Positions 1-8,161 of a stretch of DNA of 15,666 bases are shown one piece after another. The first letter of the stretch is position 1. Each line of letters opens with the position of its first letter. The DNA comes from JBFHNV01 sp965365655 (GTDB lineage Bacteria; Pseudomonadota; Gammaproteobacteria; HK1). The stretch covers positions 1 through 15,666 of the forward strand of contig CBDUCN010000098.1 of assembly GCA_965365655.1 (NCBI GenBank), given 5' to 3'. Below the pieces are notes generated by a model, which was not told the DNA's origin, made no database searches, and worked only from the letters and a program-made list of their open reading frames with translations. The translations under genes were made by a program, and so were the position numbers.

Positions 1-105
1 GGCCCGGCTGCGCAGGCGGCCACGTCGTCGCTTCCGGGGGCCCGCAACGCCGACGGCCGCATCCAGGCGGTGCCGCGGCAGGCGTCAGCGAGGATTGACG
101 AGCGC
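1..105. other. Left edge, unassigned
   Basis: This short stretch lies downstream of the antiporter gene. I cannot assign a gene to it. On the minus strand an ATG at 62 opens a frame that runs off the window edge and would encode about 20 residues inside the window. It has no convincing ribosome binding site, so it is at most a possible start of a further gene. No terminator hairpin with a U-run follows the antiporter stop. Confidence 0.2.
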
Positions 106-1887
106 TCATCGCGTCAGCTCCTCGTCCGCGTCGTCGTCGGCGAACAGGCTCTCGAGCTCGCGCGCCGACTCCATCGCGAGGTAGCGCATGCGCTCCTCGT
201 CGCCGTGGCTGCGATGGCTGTCGTGCAGGCGCTTCACGTCGTGCTCGCGGAAGGTGCGCACCAGGCGCGCCGCCTGCGACGAGGGCAGGCCCAGGCCGCG
301 CAGCACCTGCTCGGCCAGCTCCAGGCTGGACGCGAAGGTCTCGCGGCGGATCACCCGCACCCCCAGGTCCATGAGCTGGTACGCGTGCTTGCGGTTGCGG
401 GCCCGGGCGTGGATCTCCAGCCTCGGGAAGTGCTCGCGCACCGTGCGCGCGGTGCGCAGGCTCGCCTCCACGTCGTCGATCGCGAGCACCAGGATGCGCG
501 CCTCGCCGGCCTGCGCCGCGTGCAGCAGATCGATGTTGGAGGCGTCGCCGTAGTAGGTCTTGTTGCCGTAGCGGCGCACGAAGTCCACGTGCTCGGGGCT
601 CGCGTCCAGCGCCGTGAACGGGATGCGCTTGGCGCGCAGGATGCGGCCCACGATCTGCCCGAAGCGCCCGAATCCGGCGATGATCACCTGCGGCGCGGCG
701 TCCGGCGCCGGCACGTCGAACGCGCGCGGATCCGGGCGACCCGCGCGGGCGAGCAGTGCATCGGCGGCGAGGAACAGCGCCGGCGTCATCGCCATCGACA
801 GCGTCACCACCGCGATCAGCGTCTGCGCCACGACGACCGGCATCACGCCGTGGCTCACGGCCACGGTGAAGATCACGAACGCGAACTCGCCGCCCTGGGA
901 GATCGCGGCCGCGAGGCGCAGCGACGTCGCCCGCCCCTGGCCGGTGAGCATCCCGAGCGCGAACAGCACCCCGACCTTGATCGCCACCAGCGACACGGCG
1001 AGCGCGGCCACCTCCAGCGGGCGGTCCGCGACCAGGCCCAGGTTCACCGACATGCCCACCGCCATGAAGAACAGCCCCAGCAGCAGGCCCTTGAAGGGCT
1101 CGATGTCGGCCTCCAGCGCGTGGCGGAACTCGGAGTCCGCGAGCAGCACGCCGGCGAGGAACGCCCCCACGGCCATCGACAGCCCCACCGCCTCCATCAG
1201 CAGCGCGGTGCCGATCACCACCAGCAGCGCCATCGCGGTGAACAGCTCGCGGATGCGCAGCGCCGCGATGAAGCGGAAGGCATGGGCGAGCAGGAAGTGC
1301 CCGGCGAGCACGGTCGCGACGAGCACGCCCGCGGCCTGCAGCGCCGTGAGCCACTCGAATCCGCCCGCCCCTGCGCCGCCCGGTGCGAGCAACGGCACCA
1401 GCGCGAGCAACGGCACGACGGCCAGGTCCTGGAACAACAGGATCGCGAACGCGCTGCGCCCGTGGCGGGTGGTGAGCTGGCCCTTCTCGGCGAGCGTCTG
1501 CAGCGCGAACGCGGTGGACGACAGCGCGAGCGTCGCGCCCACGACCGCCGCGGCGGGCGGTGCGAGGCCGAGCGCAAAGCCCCCCGCCGCGACCAGCGCA
1601 CCGGTCGCCAGCACCTGCGCGCCGCCCATCCCGAACACCGCGCGGCGCAGCGCCCACAGCCGCGACGGCTTCAGCTCCAGCCCGATGATGAACAGCAGCA
1701 GCACCACGCCCAGCTCGGCGAAGTGCAGGATGGCGTCGACGTCGGCGATGACGCGAAGGCCCCACGGGCCGATGACGATGCCGGCGCCGAGGTAGCCCAG
1801 CACCGCGCCGAGACCGAGGCGGCGCGCGAGCGGCACCGCGAGCACCGCGGCGGCGAGGAAGACCGCCGCCTGGGCGAGGAGGCTCAT
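106..1887 (-). CDS. KefB/KefC-type monovalent cation:proton antiporter (CPA2 family)
   Basis: A 593-residue inner-membrane protein predicted to exchange K+ or Na+ for protons. Residues about 1-380 form the hydrophobic Na+/H+ exchanger domain with many transmembrane helices. They include the KefB/C-like stretch FIIGLELKPSRLW, corresponding to the regulatory loop region, and the conserved ISQGGEFAFVIF. Residues about 400-520 form a TrkA-N/RCK nucleotide-binding domain that begins with the Rossmann motif AGFGRFGQIVGR. The tail is acidic (DDDADEEL). The length is close to the 600-620 residues of E. coli KefB/KefC. No KefF/KefG ancillary subunit is visible. The gene starts 16 nt after the soeC stop on the same strand and is probably co-transcribed with it, perhaps to handle ions or protons during sulfite oxidation. 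The family is secure. The ion and glutathione gating are not determinable here. Confidence 0.9.
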   Translation of the reverse strand: MSLLAQAAVFLAAAVLAVPLARRLGLGAVLGYLGAGIVIGPWGLRVIADVDAILHFAELGVVLLLFIIGLELKPSRLWALRRAVFGMGGAQVLATGALVAAGGFALGLAPPAAAVVGATLALSSTAFALQTLAEKGQLTTRHGRSAFAILLFQDLAVVPLLALVPLLAPGGAGAGGFEWLTALQAAGVLVATVLAGHFLLAHAFRFIAALRIRELFTAMALLVVIGTALLMEAVGLSMAVGAFLAGVLLADSEFRHALEADIEPFKGLLLGLFFMAVGMSVNLGLVADRPLEVAALAVSLVAIKVGVLFALGMLTGQGRATSLRLAAAISQGGEFAFVIFTVAVSHGVMPVVVAQTLIAVVTLSMAMTPALFLAADALLARAGRPDPRAFDVPAPDAAPQVIIAGFGRFGQIVGRILRAKRIPFTALDASPEHVDFVRRYGNKTYYGDASNIDLLHAAQAGEARILVLAIDDVEASLRTARTVREHFPRLEIHARARNRKHAYQLMDLGVRVIRRETFASSLELAEQVLRGLGLPSSQAARLVRTFREHDVKRLHDSHRSHGDEERMRYLAMESARELESLFADDDADEELTR

Positions 1888-1903
1888 CGTGCCGGGAACG
1901 CGC

Positions 1904-2827
1904 TCAGGTGTGCGGCTGCCCGTGATACAGGCGCACCACGTGCTGCGCCTCGGCGAAGAACAGCCAGCGCTCCACCAGCGCGCCGGCGACCCCGAGCACG
2001 AGCGCGAGCGACGCCACGGTGGCCCCGTGTCCTTCGGCCACCAGCACCGCCGGCACCGCGAAGCCCAGCGCCAGCGCGACGCAGCGCAGCAGCACCACCA
2101 TCGGGCGCGAGACGTTGTAGCCGAACTCGCGGGTCAGGAACGTGCCCGCGGTGTGGCCCACGTCCAGCAGGCGCACCGTCGCCATGCGCAAACCCGTCGC
2201 GGTGTTGATGGAGGTCCCCTCGGGCAGGCCCACGTCCAGCCAGTAGATCAGCTTGCCGGCCAGCGCGAGCATCAGCAGGCCGAACACCACGACCTCCACA
2301 CCGCTGCCGCCGCCGGGGGAGGCCAGCTCGCGCTGCAGGTTGAGCGCGAGCCCGCCCAGCGCCAGCGCGATCAGCAGGTAGTTCGCCGGCACCAGCGGCG
2401 AGTGCCACTGCCGGATCGTGCGCAGGCACGCGTAGATCATGCCGGTCGCGAACACCGTCGCCAACGCCACCAGCGCGCTCAGCCAGCCGAGCAATGCAGC
2501 GAGCCGCCCGCCGCCGGCGAGCATCGTGCCCACGTAGCCGAGGAACACCGGGAAGAACGCGAGCGCGAGCACCGCCTCGCGCGACAGCCACGACGTGCGC
2601 ACGCGCATCACGGCCCGCCACGCGTTGCGCGGATTGGCCAGATGCGCGGTGGACGACACGAGGCCTGCCGCGATCGCGACGAGCGCCACCCCCGCGGTCC
2701 ACACGAAGGCCTGCTCGTCGTGCCAGCTCGCGGTGCCGATCAGGTTGAGCACGATCGCGAGCGCCAGCCAGCCGTACGCGAGCCCGGTGATCACGGTGAA
2801 GAAGATGATGCTGAGCGCGGGGTGCAT
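1904..2827 (-). CDS. soeC: Sulfite dehydrogenase membrane anchor SoeC (DmsC/NrfD-like)
   Basis: A 307-residue, strongly hydrophobic protein with about eight predicted transmembrane helices. It resembles the DmsC family of quinone-interacting anchor subunits of molybdopterin oxidoreductases. An N-terminal helix (about residues 5-27) is followed by the family-like segment SSTAHLANPRNAWRA and then WLSREAVLALAFF. It would hold SoeAB at the cytoplasmic face of the inner membrane and pass electrons to quinone. Its ATG lies one nucleotide after the soeB stop codon, so translation is probably coupled. The order A-B-C and the subunit sizes match soeABC of purple sulfur bacteria. A generic DMSO-reductase-type anchor would look similar, so the soeC name rests partly on its partners. 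Confidence 0.85.
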   Translation of the reverse strand: MHPALSIIFFTVITGLAYGWLALAIVLNLIGTASWHDEQAFVWTAGVALVAIAAGLVSSTAHLANPRNAWRAVMRVRTSWLSREAVLALAFFPVFLGYVGTMLAGGGRLAALLGWLSALVALATVFATGMIYACLRTIRQWHSPLVPANYLLIALALGGLALNLQRELASPGGGSGVEVVVFGLLMLALAGKLIYWLDVGLPEGTSINTATGLRMATVRLLDVGHTAGTFLTREFGYNVSRPMVVLLRCVALALGFAVPAVLVAEGHGATVASLALVLGVAGALVERWLFFAEAQHVVRLYHGQPHT

Positions 2828-2828
2828 G

Positions 2829-3521
2829 TCAGCGCACCACCGCGCGGTTCACCCACTGCTTCACGCGATCCACCAGGCTCTCCCCTGCGACGCCGGAGGA
2901 CACCTCGCGCGGCGCGCGGGGCGGCAGGTAGTGATTGACGGGCCGGTAGCCGAGCTCGGGCATCAGCGCCTCGCCGCCGCGCCCGGCCACCGCGCGGCTG
3001 ACGTCGGAGCGCGGGTCGTCGAAGTCGCCGAACATGCGGGCGCGGGTGGGACAGGTCAGCACGCAGGCGGGCTGGCGCTCACGCTCCGGCAGCGCGTGAT
3101 CGTAGATGCGATCCACGCACAGGGTGCACTTCTTCATCACCCCTTCTTCCGGGTCCAGCTCGCGGGCGCCGTACGGGCAGGCCCACGCGCAGTAGTTGCA
3201 CCCCATGCACTTTTCGGGGTCCACCAGCACGATGCCGTCCTCGGCGCGCTTGTACGACGCGCCGGTGGGACACACGTCCACGCAGTACGCGTCCTCGCAG
3301 TGCATGCACGACATCGGGAAGTGCACGGTGCGGCTGACCGGGTAGTCGCCGACCTCGTAGTTGCGGATGCGGTTGAACCACACGCCGGTGGGGTCGCGGC
3401 CGTAGGGTGCGTCGTCGCTGAGCGGCCCGCTGGTGCCGGAGGCGTTCCACTGCTTGCAGGCCACCGCGCAGGCGTTGCAGCCCACGCAGGTGTCCAGATC
3501 GATGACCAGGCCCAGTCTCAC
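2829..3521 (-). CDS. soeB: Sulfite dehydrogenase iron-sulfur subunit SoeB
   Basis: A 230-residue DmsB-like electron-transfer protein with four cysteine clusters, enough for four [4Fe-4S] centres. The first is C12-x2-C15-x2-C18-x3-C22. The others include CMHCEDAYCVDVCP, CMGCNYCAWACPYG, and CTLC with two later cysteines in PACVLTCP. It has no signal peptide, which agrees with a cytoplasmic complex. It would carry electrons from the SoeA molybdenum site to SoeC. The start codon is GTG at 3521, and an in-frame GTG two codons upstream (3527) is possible. It begins 18 nt after the soeA stop and its own stop nearly touches soeC. Related subunits occur in polysulfide, thiosulfate and DMSO reductases. 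The assignment to Soe comes from the whole three-gene set. Confidence 0.9.
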   Translation of the reverse strand: MRLGLVIDLDTCVGCNACAVACKQWNASGTSGPLSDDAPYGRDPTGVWFNRIRNYEVGDYPVSRTVHFPMSCMHCEDAYCVDVCPTGASYKRAEDGIVLVDPEKCMGCNYCAWACPYGARELDPEEGVMKKCTLCVDRIYDHALPERERQPACVLTCPTRARMFGDFDDPRSDVSRAVAGRGGEALMPELGYRPVNHYLPPRAPREVSSGVAGESLVDRVKQWVNRAVVR

Positions 3522-3539
3522 GCGCTCACCCGGTCACCG

Positions 3540-6437
3540 TCAGCGGCGCGAGAACAGCACGTCGCGCAGGCTGCGCCGGAGCGCGACCTGCTCGCCGGCC
3601 GCGTAGCGAAGCCGCATCGGCGCGGGGATCGGGCCCGGAGTGTGCGACTCGAACACCGGCCAGGTGCCCGTCTCGTCGCGCGACGCCGGACGCACGCGCA
3701 CCTTGATGTCGAACCACGCCGCCTGGCCCGTGACCGGATCGCTGTTCGACAGCGCGACGCCGTCGGCGCCCGCCTCGAGGTGCTCGGGGATCAGGTGATT
3801 GAGCAGGAAGCCGTCCACCGCCTCGTTGGCCTGCGGCTCCAGCCCCCACGCGCCGCGCGCCTTGCCGATCGCGTTCCAGGTCCACACGGTGTTCTCCTCG
3901 CAGCCCTCCATCAGCCTGACCTGGGCGCGCACCTCGCCGAGGCGCGACTCCACCCACACCCAGGCGCCGTCGGCGATGCCGAGCCGCTCGCCGGTGCGCC
4001 GGTTCATGTACAGGTGGTTCTGCGCGAGCACCTGCCTGAGCCACGCGTTCTGCGAGTCCCAGGAGTGGTACATCATCATCGGGCGCTGGGTCACCGCGTG
4101 GAACTGGAAGTCGTCGCCGGCGGCGGCCGTCTCCAGCGGCGGGTACCAGAAGGGCAGCGGATCGAAGTAGGTGGCGAGGCGCTCGCGGTCCGCGGCGCGC
4201 GTCGGCTGCGGACCGTCGTACAGCCCCTGCCCCGCGAGCCTGAACTTCTGCAGCGTCTCGCTGTAGAGCTCGAACACGATGGGCTCGGCGGTGACGTTGA
4301 AGCCCACGTCGCGCGCCAGCTCCAGGTAGTCGCGGTTCGCGAACTTGTAGAAGCGCATGTGCTCCGGCAGCTCGAAGCGGAAGAAGCACTCGTTGTCCTC
4401 GTAGGCCTGCCATTGCAGCGGATTCGGGTCGCCGCGCAGCGCCGAGCCGCCGTCGTCGCCGCGCCAGCCGGCGAGGAAGCCGATGCCGGGTCCCTTCTCG
4501 AAGCGCGCGATGAAGTCGCGGTAGCCCGCGAAGCGCGCGCTGCCGTCGGCGTCGACGAAGGCCGGAAAGCCGAGCCGCACCGCGAGCTCCACCATCACCT
4601 CCTGCCACGGCCGCACGTCGCGGCCCGGCGCGAGCACCGGCACCCGCACCGAGTCGCAGATCGCGTCCGGCTCCGAGATCGGACGGTCCAGCAGCGAGAT
4701 CGCGTCGTGACGCTCCAGGTACGTGGTGTCCGGCAGCACCAGGTCGGCGAAGTCCACCGTCTCCGAGTGGAACGCGTCCACCACCACGAGGAAGGGCAGC
4801 TTGTACTCGCCGTCGTCGCCGCGCGCGGTGAGCATCTCGCGCACGCCCGCGGTGTTCATGCTCGAGTTCCAGGCCATGTTGGCCATGAACAGCAGCAGCG
4901 TGTCGATGGGGTACGGGTCGCCGGCCACCGCGTTGCTGATCACCATGTGCATCATGCCGTGAATCGACAGCGGCGCCTCCCACGAGAACGCCTTGTCGAT
5001 GCGCAGCGGCCGGCCCTCGTCGTCCACCACGAGGTCCTCGGGCCCGGTCGGGAAGCCGAGCGGCGGGGACTTCAGCGGCTGCCCCGGCGCGGTCTCGCGC
5101 GCGGGCTTCAGCGGCGGCGGCACGTGCTTCGGGTACGGCGCCTTCGCGCGGTGCCCGCCCGGCACGTCGATGGTGCCGAGCAGCAGCTGCAGCAGGTGCA
5201 CCGCGCGGCAGGTCTGGAAGCCGTTGGAGTGCGCCGAGATGCCGCGCATCGCGTGCATGGACACCGGGCGGCCGGTGAAGCTCGAGTGCGTGCGCCCGGC
5301 CCAGTCGGTCCATTCGCAGGCCACCTCGATGGCCTCCTCGAACGCGGTGTGGGCCATCTCCAGCGCGAGGCGCTCGATCGTCGCGGCGGGCACGCCGCAC
5401 ACCTCCTCGGCGCGCCGCGGCGAGTACGCGTCGTCCAGATAGCGCTCGGCGATCAACGTCATCGCGGTCTTCACGGGGCGCCCGTCCGGCGCCGTCCACT
5501 CGCCGAACAGCGCCGGCGAGATCCCGGCCAGCGTCGCATCCACCCACTCCTCGCGCTCGAGGTCGTAGGCCAGCGGATGACCGTCGGCGTCTCGCAGCAC
5601 CAGGCCGTCGCCGGCCTCGCCGGGAGTGCACACCACCGCCCACGGTGCGTTCGTGTAGCGCACCAGGTAGTCCCAGTCGAAGAGCTTGCGCGCGAGCAGC
5701 ACGTGCACCATGGCCAGCGCCAGCATGCCGTCTGTGCCGGGACGGATCGGGATCCACTCGTCGGCGATGGCCTGGTAGCCGGTGCGCACCGGGTTCACCG
5801 CGACGAACTTGCCCCCGCGGCGCTTCAGCGTCTCCAGCCCGAGCTTGATCGGGTTCGACGCATGGTCCTCGGCCACGCCCCACAGCACGAAGTAGCGGGT
5901 GCGCTCCCAGTCCGGGTCGCCAAACTCCCAGAACGAGTGGCCCAGGGTGTAGAGGCCCGCGGCGGCCATGTTCACCGAGCAGAAACCGCCGTGCGCGGAC
6001 CAGTTGATGGTGCCGAACTGCTGCGCCCACAGGCCCGTCAGCGCCTGCATCTGGTCGCGGCCGGTGAAGAACGCGAGCTGCCTGGGATCCGTCTCGCGGA
6101 TGCGCCGCAGACGCTCGCTCAGCAGGTCCAGCGCCTCGTCCCAGGTGATGCGCTCGAAATCCCCGGAGCCGCGCTCGGCGCCGGGCCTGCGCCGCAGCGG
6201 CCCGTCCAGCTTCGCGCGCGACTCCTGCTTCATGATGCCGGCGTTGCCCTTCGCGCACAGCACGCCGCGGTTCACCGGGTGCTCCGGCGTGCCCTGGATG
6301 AAGCGCACCCGGCCGCCGTCCAGCGTGACCCGGATGCCGCAGCGGCACGCGCACATGTAGCAGGTGGTGTGCTTCACCTGCTGGCCGTCGTGATCCTCGA
6401 AGTCCGGCAGGCCTTCGGGTTCGGGGAGAGCGGTCAT
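3540..6437 (-). CDS. soeA: Sulfite dehydrogenase (quinone) molybdopterin subunit SoeA
   Basis: A 965-residue catalytic subunit of the complex iron-sulfur molybdoenzyme family, predicted to oxidise sulfite to sulfate with a bis-MGD cofactor. The N-terminus carries an Fe-S motif C26-x2-C29-x3-C33 followed by C61 (GVLCAKG). The molybdopterin oxidoreductase domain follows, with GRDQMQALTG and NWSAHGGFCSVNMA; the cysteine in the latter is a candidate molybdenum ligand, which is an inference. The molydopterin dinucleotide-binding domain occupies about the last 150 residues. There is no twin-arginine signal peptide, in line with the cytoplasmic SoeA of Allochromatium and unlike periplasmic polysulfide or thiosulfate reductases of the same family. 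It is first in the operon soeA-soeB-soeC-antiporter. Its ATG has only a weak ribosome binding site. A different substrate within this family cannot be excluded from sequence alone. Confidence 0.88.
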   Translation of the reverse strand: MTALPEPEGLPDFEDHDGQQVKHTTCYMCACRCGIRVTLDGGRVRFIQGTPEHPVNRGVLCAKGNAGIMKQESRAKLDGPLRRRPGAERGSGDFERITWDEALDLLSERLRRIRETDPRQLAFFTGRDQMQALTGLWAQQFGTINWSAHGGFCSVNMAAAGLYTLGHSFWEFGDPDWERTRYFVLWGVAEDHASNPIKLGLETLKRRGGKFVAVNPVRTGYQAIADEWIPIRPGTDGMLALAMVHVLLARKLFDWDYLVRYTNAPWAVVCTPGEAGDGLVLRDADGHPLAYDLEREEWVDATLAGISPALFGEWTAPDGRPVKTAMTLIAERYLDDAYSPRRAEEVCGVPAATIERLALEMAHTAFEEAIEVACEWTDWAGRTHSSFTGRPVSMHAMRGISAHSNGFQTCRAVHLLQLLLGTIDVPGGHRAKAPYPKHVPPPLKPARETAPGQPLKSPPLGFPTGPEDLVVDDEGRPLRIDKAFSWEAPLSIHGMMHMVISNAVAGDPYPIDTLLLFMANMAWNSSMNTAGVREMLTARGDDGEYKLPFLVVVDAFHSETVDFADLVLPDTTYLERHDAISLLDRPISEPDAICDSVRVPVLAPGRDVRPWQEVMVELAVRLGFPAFVDADGSARFAGYRDFIARFEKGPGIGFLAGWRGDDGGSALRGDPNPLQWQAYEDNECFFRFELPEHMRFYKFANRDYLELARDVGFNVTAEPIVFELYSETLQKFRLAGQGLYDGPQPTRAADRERLATYFDPLPFWYPPLETAAAGDDFQFHAVTQRPMMMYHSWDSQNAWLRQVLAQNHLYMNRRTGERLGIADGAWVWVESRLGEVRAQVRLMEGCEENTVWTWNAIGKARGAWGLEPQANEAVDGFLLNHLIPEHLEAGADGVALSNSDPVTGQAAWFDIKVRVRPASRDETGTWPVFESHTPGPIPAPMRLRYAAGEQVALRRSLRDVLFSRR

Positions 6438-6466
6438 TCGGCGGGTTCCATCCGGCGGGCCAGGGC

Positions 6467-6472
6467 ATGCTA
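6467..6472 (-). promoter_or_regulatory. Candidate -10 element for the soe operon
   Basis: On the minus strand TAGCAT lies 30 nt upstream of the soeA ATG, in a small AT-richer patch of otherwise very GC-rich DNA. No good -35 hexamer is found about 17 nt further upstream, so this is only a candidate. Confidence 0.3.
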
Positions 6473-6585
6473 ATGGCTGCCCCGCCCGCCGGCCAGCGAA
6501 CGCCGCGATCCGTCGCGGTGGCCCCAGTTCCCGCGCGCCCCTGGCCCCAGCAAGCCGCGGGCTGCATCGCGGCGCCCGCGACGAC

Positions 6586-6591
6586 TACGAT
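6586..6591 (+). promoter_or_regulatory. Candidate -10 element for the lyase gene
   Basis: TACGAT lies about 45 nt upstream of the lyase ATG and is the only AT-rich hexamer nearby. Just upstream, 6567-6581 holds a small inverted repeat (TCGCG, 5-nt spacer, CGCGA) that could be an operator. The -35 match (CTGCAT, 6562-6567) is weak. Another small hairpin (CCGCGA/TCGCGG, tetraloop, 6503-6518) sits between the two divergent promoters. Confidence 0.4.
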
Positions 6592-6636
6592 AGCGGCGGG
6601 CGCGGGCGTCGCGCGCCGAATCACCCGGAGACCACC

Positions 6637-7518
6637 ATGACCGACCCATCGGAAAAGCGCCGCCGGCTCGCGGCCCGAGTGCGCGAGCGCCGCTTCTTCG
6701 TCGCCCCCGGCGTCTACGACCTCATCTCCGCGCGCATCGCGGACGACATGGGCTTCGACTGCCTGTACATGACCGGCTACGGCGCCACCGCGTCGTACCT
6801 CGGGCTGCCGGACGCCGGCATCGCGAGCTACACCCAGATGCTGGACCGCGCCGGGACCATCGCGGGCGCGACCGCGACGCCGCTGATCGCCGACGCGGAC
6901 ACCGGCTACGGCGGGCTGCTGAACGTGCATCACACCGTGCGCGGCTACGAGGCGGCCGGCGTCGCCGGCATCCAGCTCGAGGACCAGGAGTTTCCGAAGA
7001 AGTGCGGCCACACGCCGGGGCGGCGCGTGATCCCGCTCGACGACATGGTGACCAAGATCAAGGTCGCGGTGGACGCCCGGCGCCACGACGACTTCCTGAT
7101 CGTCGCGCGCACCGACGCCCGCACCGGCCTCGGGCTAGCCGAGGCGATCCGCCGCGGGCAGGCCTTCCGCGACGCCGGCGCCGACATCGTGTTCGTGGAA
7201 TCTCCGGAATCGGCCGAGGAGTTCGCGCGCGTGGGCCGCGAGGTGGACGCCCCGCTGCTCGCCAACATGGTGGAGCAGGGGCGCTCGCCGGTGCTGCCGC
7301 GAGGCGAGCTGGTGGACTACGGCTTCACGCTCGCGATCTACCCGGGCACCGGTTTCATGGTCGCCGCCGAGGCGCTGCGCGCCGCGTACGCGTTCCTGCA
7401 CGAGCACGGCAGCACCGAGGGGCTCGCGCAGCCGCTGTTCGGCTTCGAGGAGATGAACCGGCTGATGGGCTTCGAGGAGGTGTGGGCCTTCGATCGCAAG
7501 TGGGCGAAGGAGGACTAG
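6637..7518 (+). CDS. Isocitrate lyase/PEP mutase superfamily enzyme (C-C lyase type)
   Basis: A 293-residue (beta/alpha)8-barrel enzyme of the family that includes methylisocitrate lyase (PrpB), 2,3-dimethylmalate lyase and oxaloacetate decarboxylase. The catalytic features are intact. ADADTGYG carries D86 and D88 for Mg2+, LEDQ carries E115, and the loop KKCGH carries C123, the acid/base cysteine typical of true lyases and absent from PEP mutases. GYGATASYLG (47-56) is the substrate-binding loop. The length fits the 285-300 residues usual for PrpB-like members. The ATG is preceded by GGAG at 6627-6630. It is divergent from soeA and convergent with yceI, so it is a single-gene unit. The sequence does not distinguish among 2-hydroxy- or dicarboxylate substrates. 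No prpC or prpD neighbour is present, which argues against a dedicated methylcitrate role. Confidence 0.88.
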   Translation: MTDPSEKRRRLAARVRERRFFVAPGVYDLISARIADDMGFDCLYMTGYGATASYLGLPDAGIASYTQMLDRAGTIAGATATPLIADADTGYGGLLNVHHTVRGYEAAGVAGIQLEDQEFPKKCGHTPGRRVIPLDDMVTKIKVAVDARRHDDFLIVARTDARTGLGLAEAIRRGQAFRDAGADIVFVESPESAEEFARVGREVDAPLLANMVEQGRSPVLPRGELVDYGFTLAIYPGTGFMVAAEALRAAYAFLHEHGSTEGLAQPLFGFEEMNRLMGFEEVWAFDRKWAKED

Positions 7519-7552
7519 CCGCCGCGGGCCGCGGGCCGACGCGCGCGGCGGC
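7518..7552. terminator. Candidate bidirectional terminator hairpin between convergent genes
   Basis: GCCGCCGCG (7518-7526) is exactly complementary to CGCGGCGGC (7544-7552), giving a 9-bp all-GC stem with a 17-nt loop. It fills the gap between the stop codon of the lyase (ending at 7518) and the stop codon of yceI (beginning at 7553). There is no U-run on either side, so it is not a classical intrinsic terminator. It could still block read-through or protect 3' ends. Confidence 0.4.
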
Positions 7553-8161
7553 CTACTGCCGGCGCGCCTCGAATTCGATGATCAGGTGCACGTCGTCGCC
7601 CACCCAGCCGTTGTCCACCGCGTAGCTCATGCCGAACTCGCTGCGCTTGAAGCTGCCGCGCGCGGAGACGCCCATCACGTAGGGCTTGCCGCCGAACACG
7701 CCGCCGCCGATGGGATACTCGGCGCTCTTGTTCCAGGTCGCCTCCAGCGTCACCGGCCGCGTGCGCCCCAGCAGCTCGAGCTGGCCCTCGATCACGTAGT
7801 CGCGCTCGCCGCGGCGCGTCGCGCCGGCGGCGGTGAACACCATCTCCGGGAACTCGTTGCTGTTCAGGAAGTCGGCGCTGCGCAGGTGCTCGTCGCGCTT
7901 CTTGTGGTTGCTGAACACGCTCGCGGTGTCGATGCTCACGCGCAGCTCGCCCAGTGCGCCGGTGGCCTCGTCGAAGGAGTAGCTGCCGCCCGCCTTGCGG
8001 AACATCCCCAGCACCTTGCCGTAGCCGATGTGGTCGACCAGGAAGCCGACGCTGAAGTGCTCCGGATCGATCTCGTAGCGCTCGGGCTCGGCACGCGCGG
8101 ACGCGCTGGCGAGAATCAACAGCAGTGCCGCGGCGGCGGCGTGAATCGGCGTGGCGGTCAT
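7553..8161 (-). CDS. YceI-family periplasmic lipocalin-like protein
   Basis: A 202-residue secreted protein. Residues 1-24 form a signal peptide: a short N-region, a hydrophobic AAAAALLLILASASA core and a likely cleavage site after ARA. The mature part begins EPERYEIDPEHFSVGFLVDH, the typical YceI opening, and continues through KRDEHLRSADFLNSNEFPEM, the family's conserved core, to a C-terminal strand ending in IIEFEARRQ. YceI proteins form a lipocalin-like barrel that binds polyisoprenoids or other amphiphiles in the periplasm. The ATG at 8161 was chosen because a signal peptide follows it directly and because it overlaps the stop of the upstream phosphatidyltransferase gene by four bases (ATGA), indicating coupled translation. 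The ligand is unknown. The neighbour suggests a lipid. Confidence 0.9.
   Translation of the reverse strand: MTATPIHAAAAALLLILASASARAEPERYEIDPEHFSVGFLVDHIGYGKVLGMFRKAGGSYSFDEATGALGELRVSIDTASVFSNHKKRDEHLRSADFLNSNEFPEMVFTAAGATRRGERDYVIEGQLELLGRTRPVTLEATWNKSAEYPIGGGVFGGKPYVMGVSARGSFKRSEFGMSYAVDNGWVGDDVHLIIEFEARRQ

Noticed and set aside
70..2702. Long plus-strand frames opposite the antiporter, and an out-of-frame minus-strand frame over soeC
   Set aside because: The frames at 70-2208 and 1889-2938 are antisense to the antiporter, soeC and soeB, and the frame at 1884-2702 is a shifted reading of soeC. All translate to low-complexity R/H/A/Q/G-rich sequence without family features.
2595..6473. A 1292-codon plus-strand open frame opposite soeABC
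   Set aside because: It is rich in H, R, V and A with no domain, and lies antisense to three well-recognised genes. Long antisense frames are expected in DNA this GC-rich.
3526..7086. A long minus-strand frame spanning soeA and part of the lyase
   Set aside because: It is another reading frame of soeA and the antisense of the lyase. Its translation is low-complexity R/G/A.
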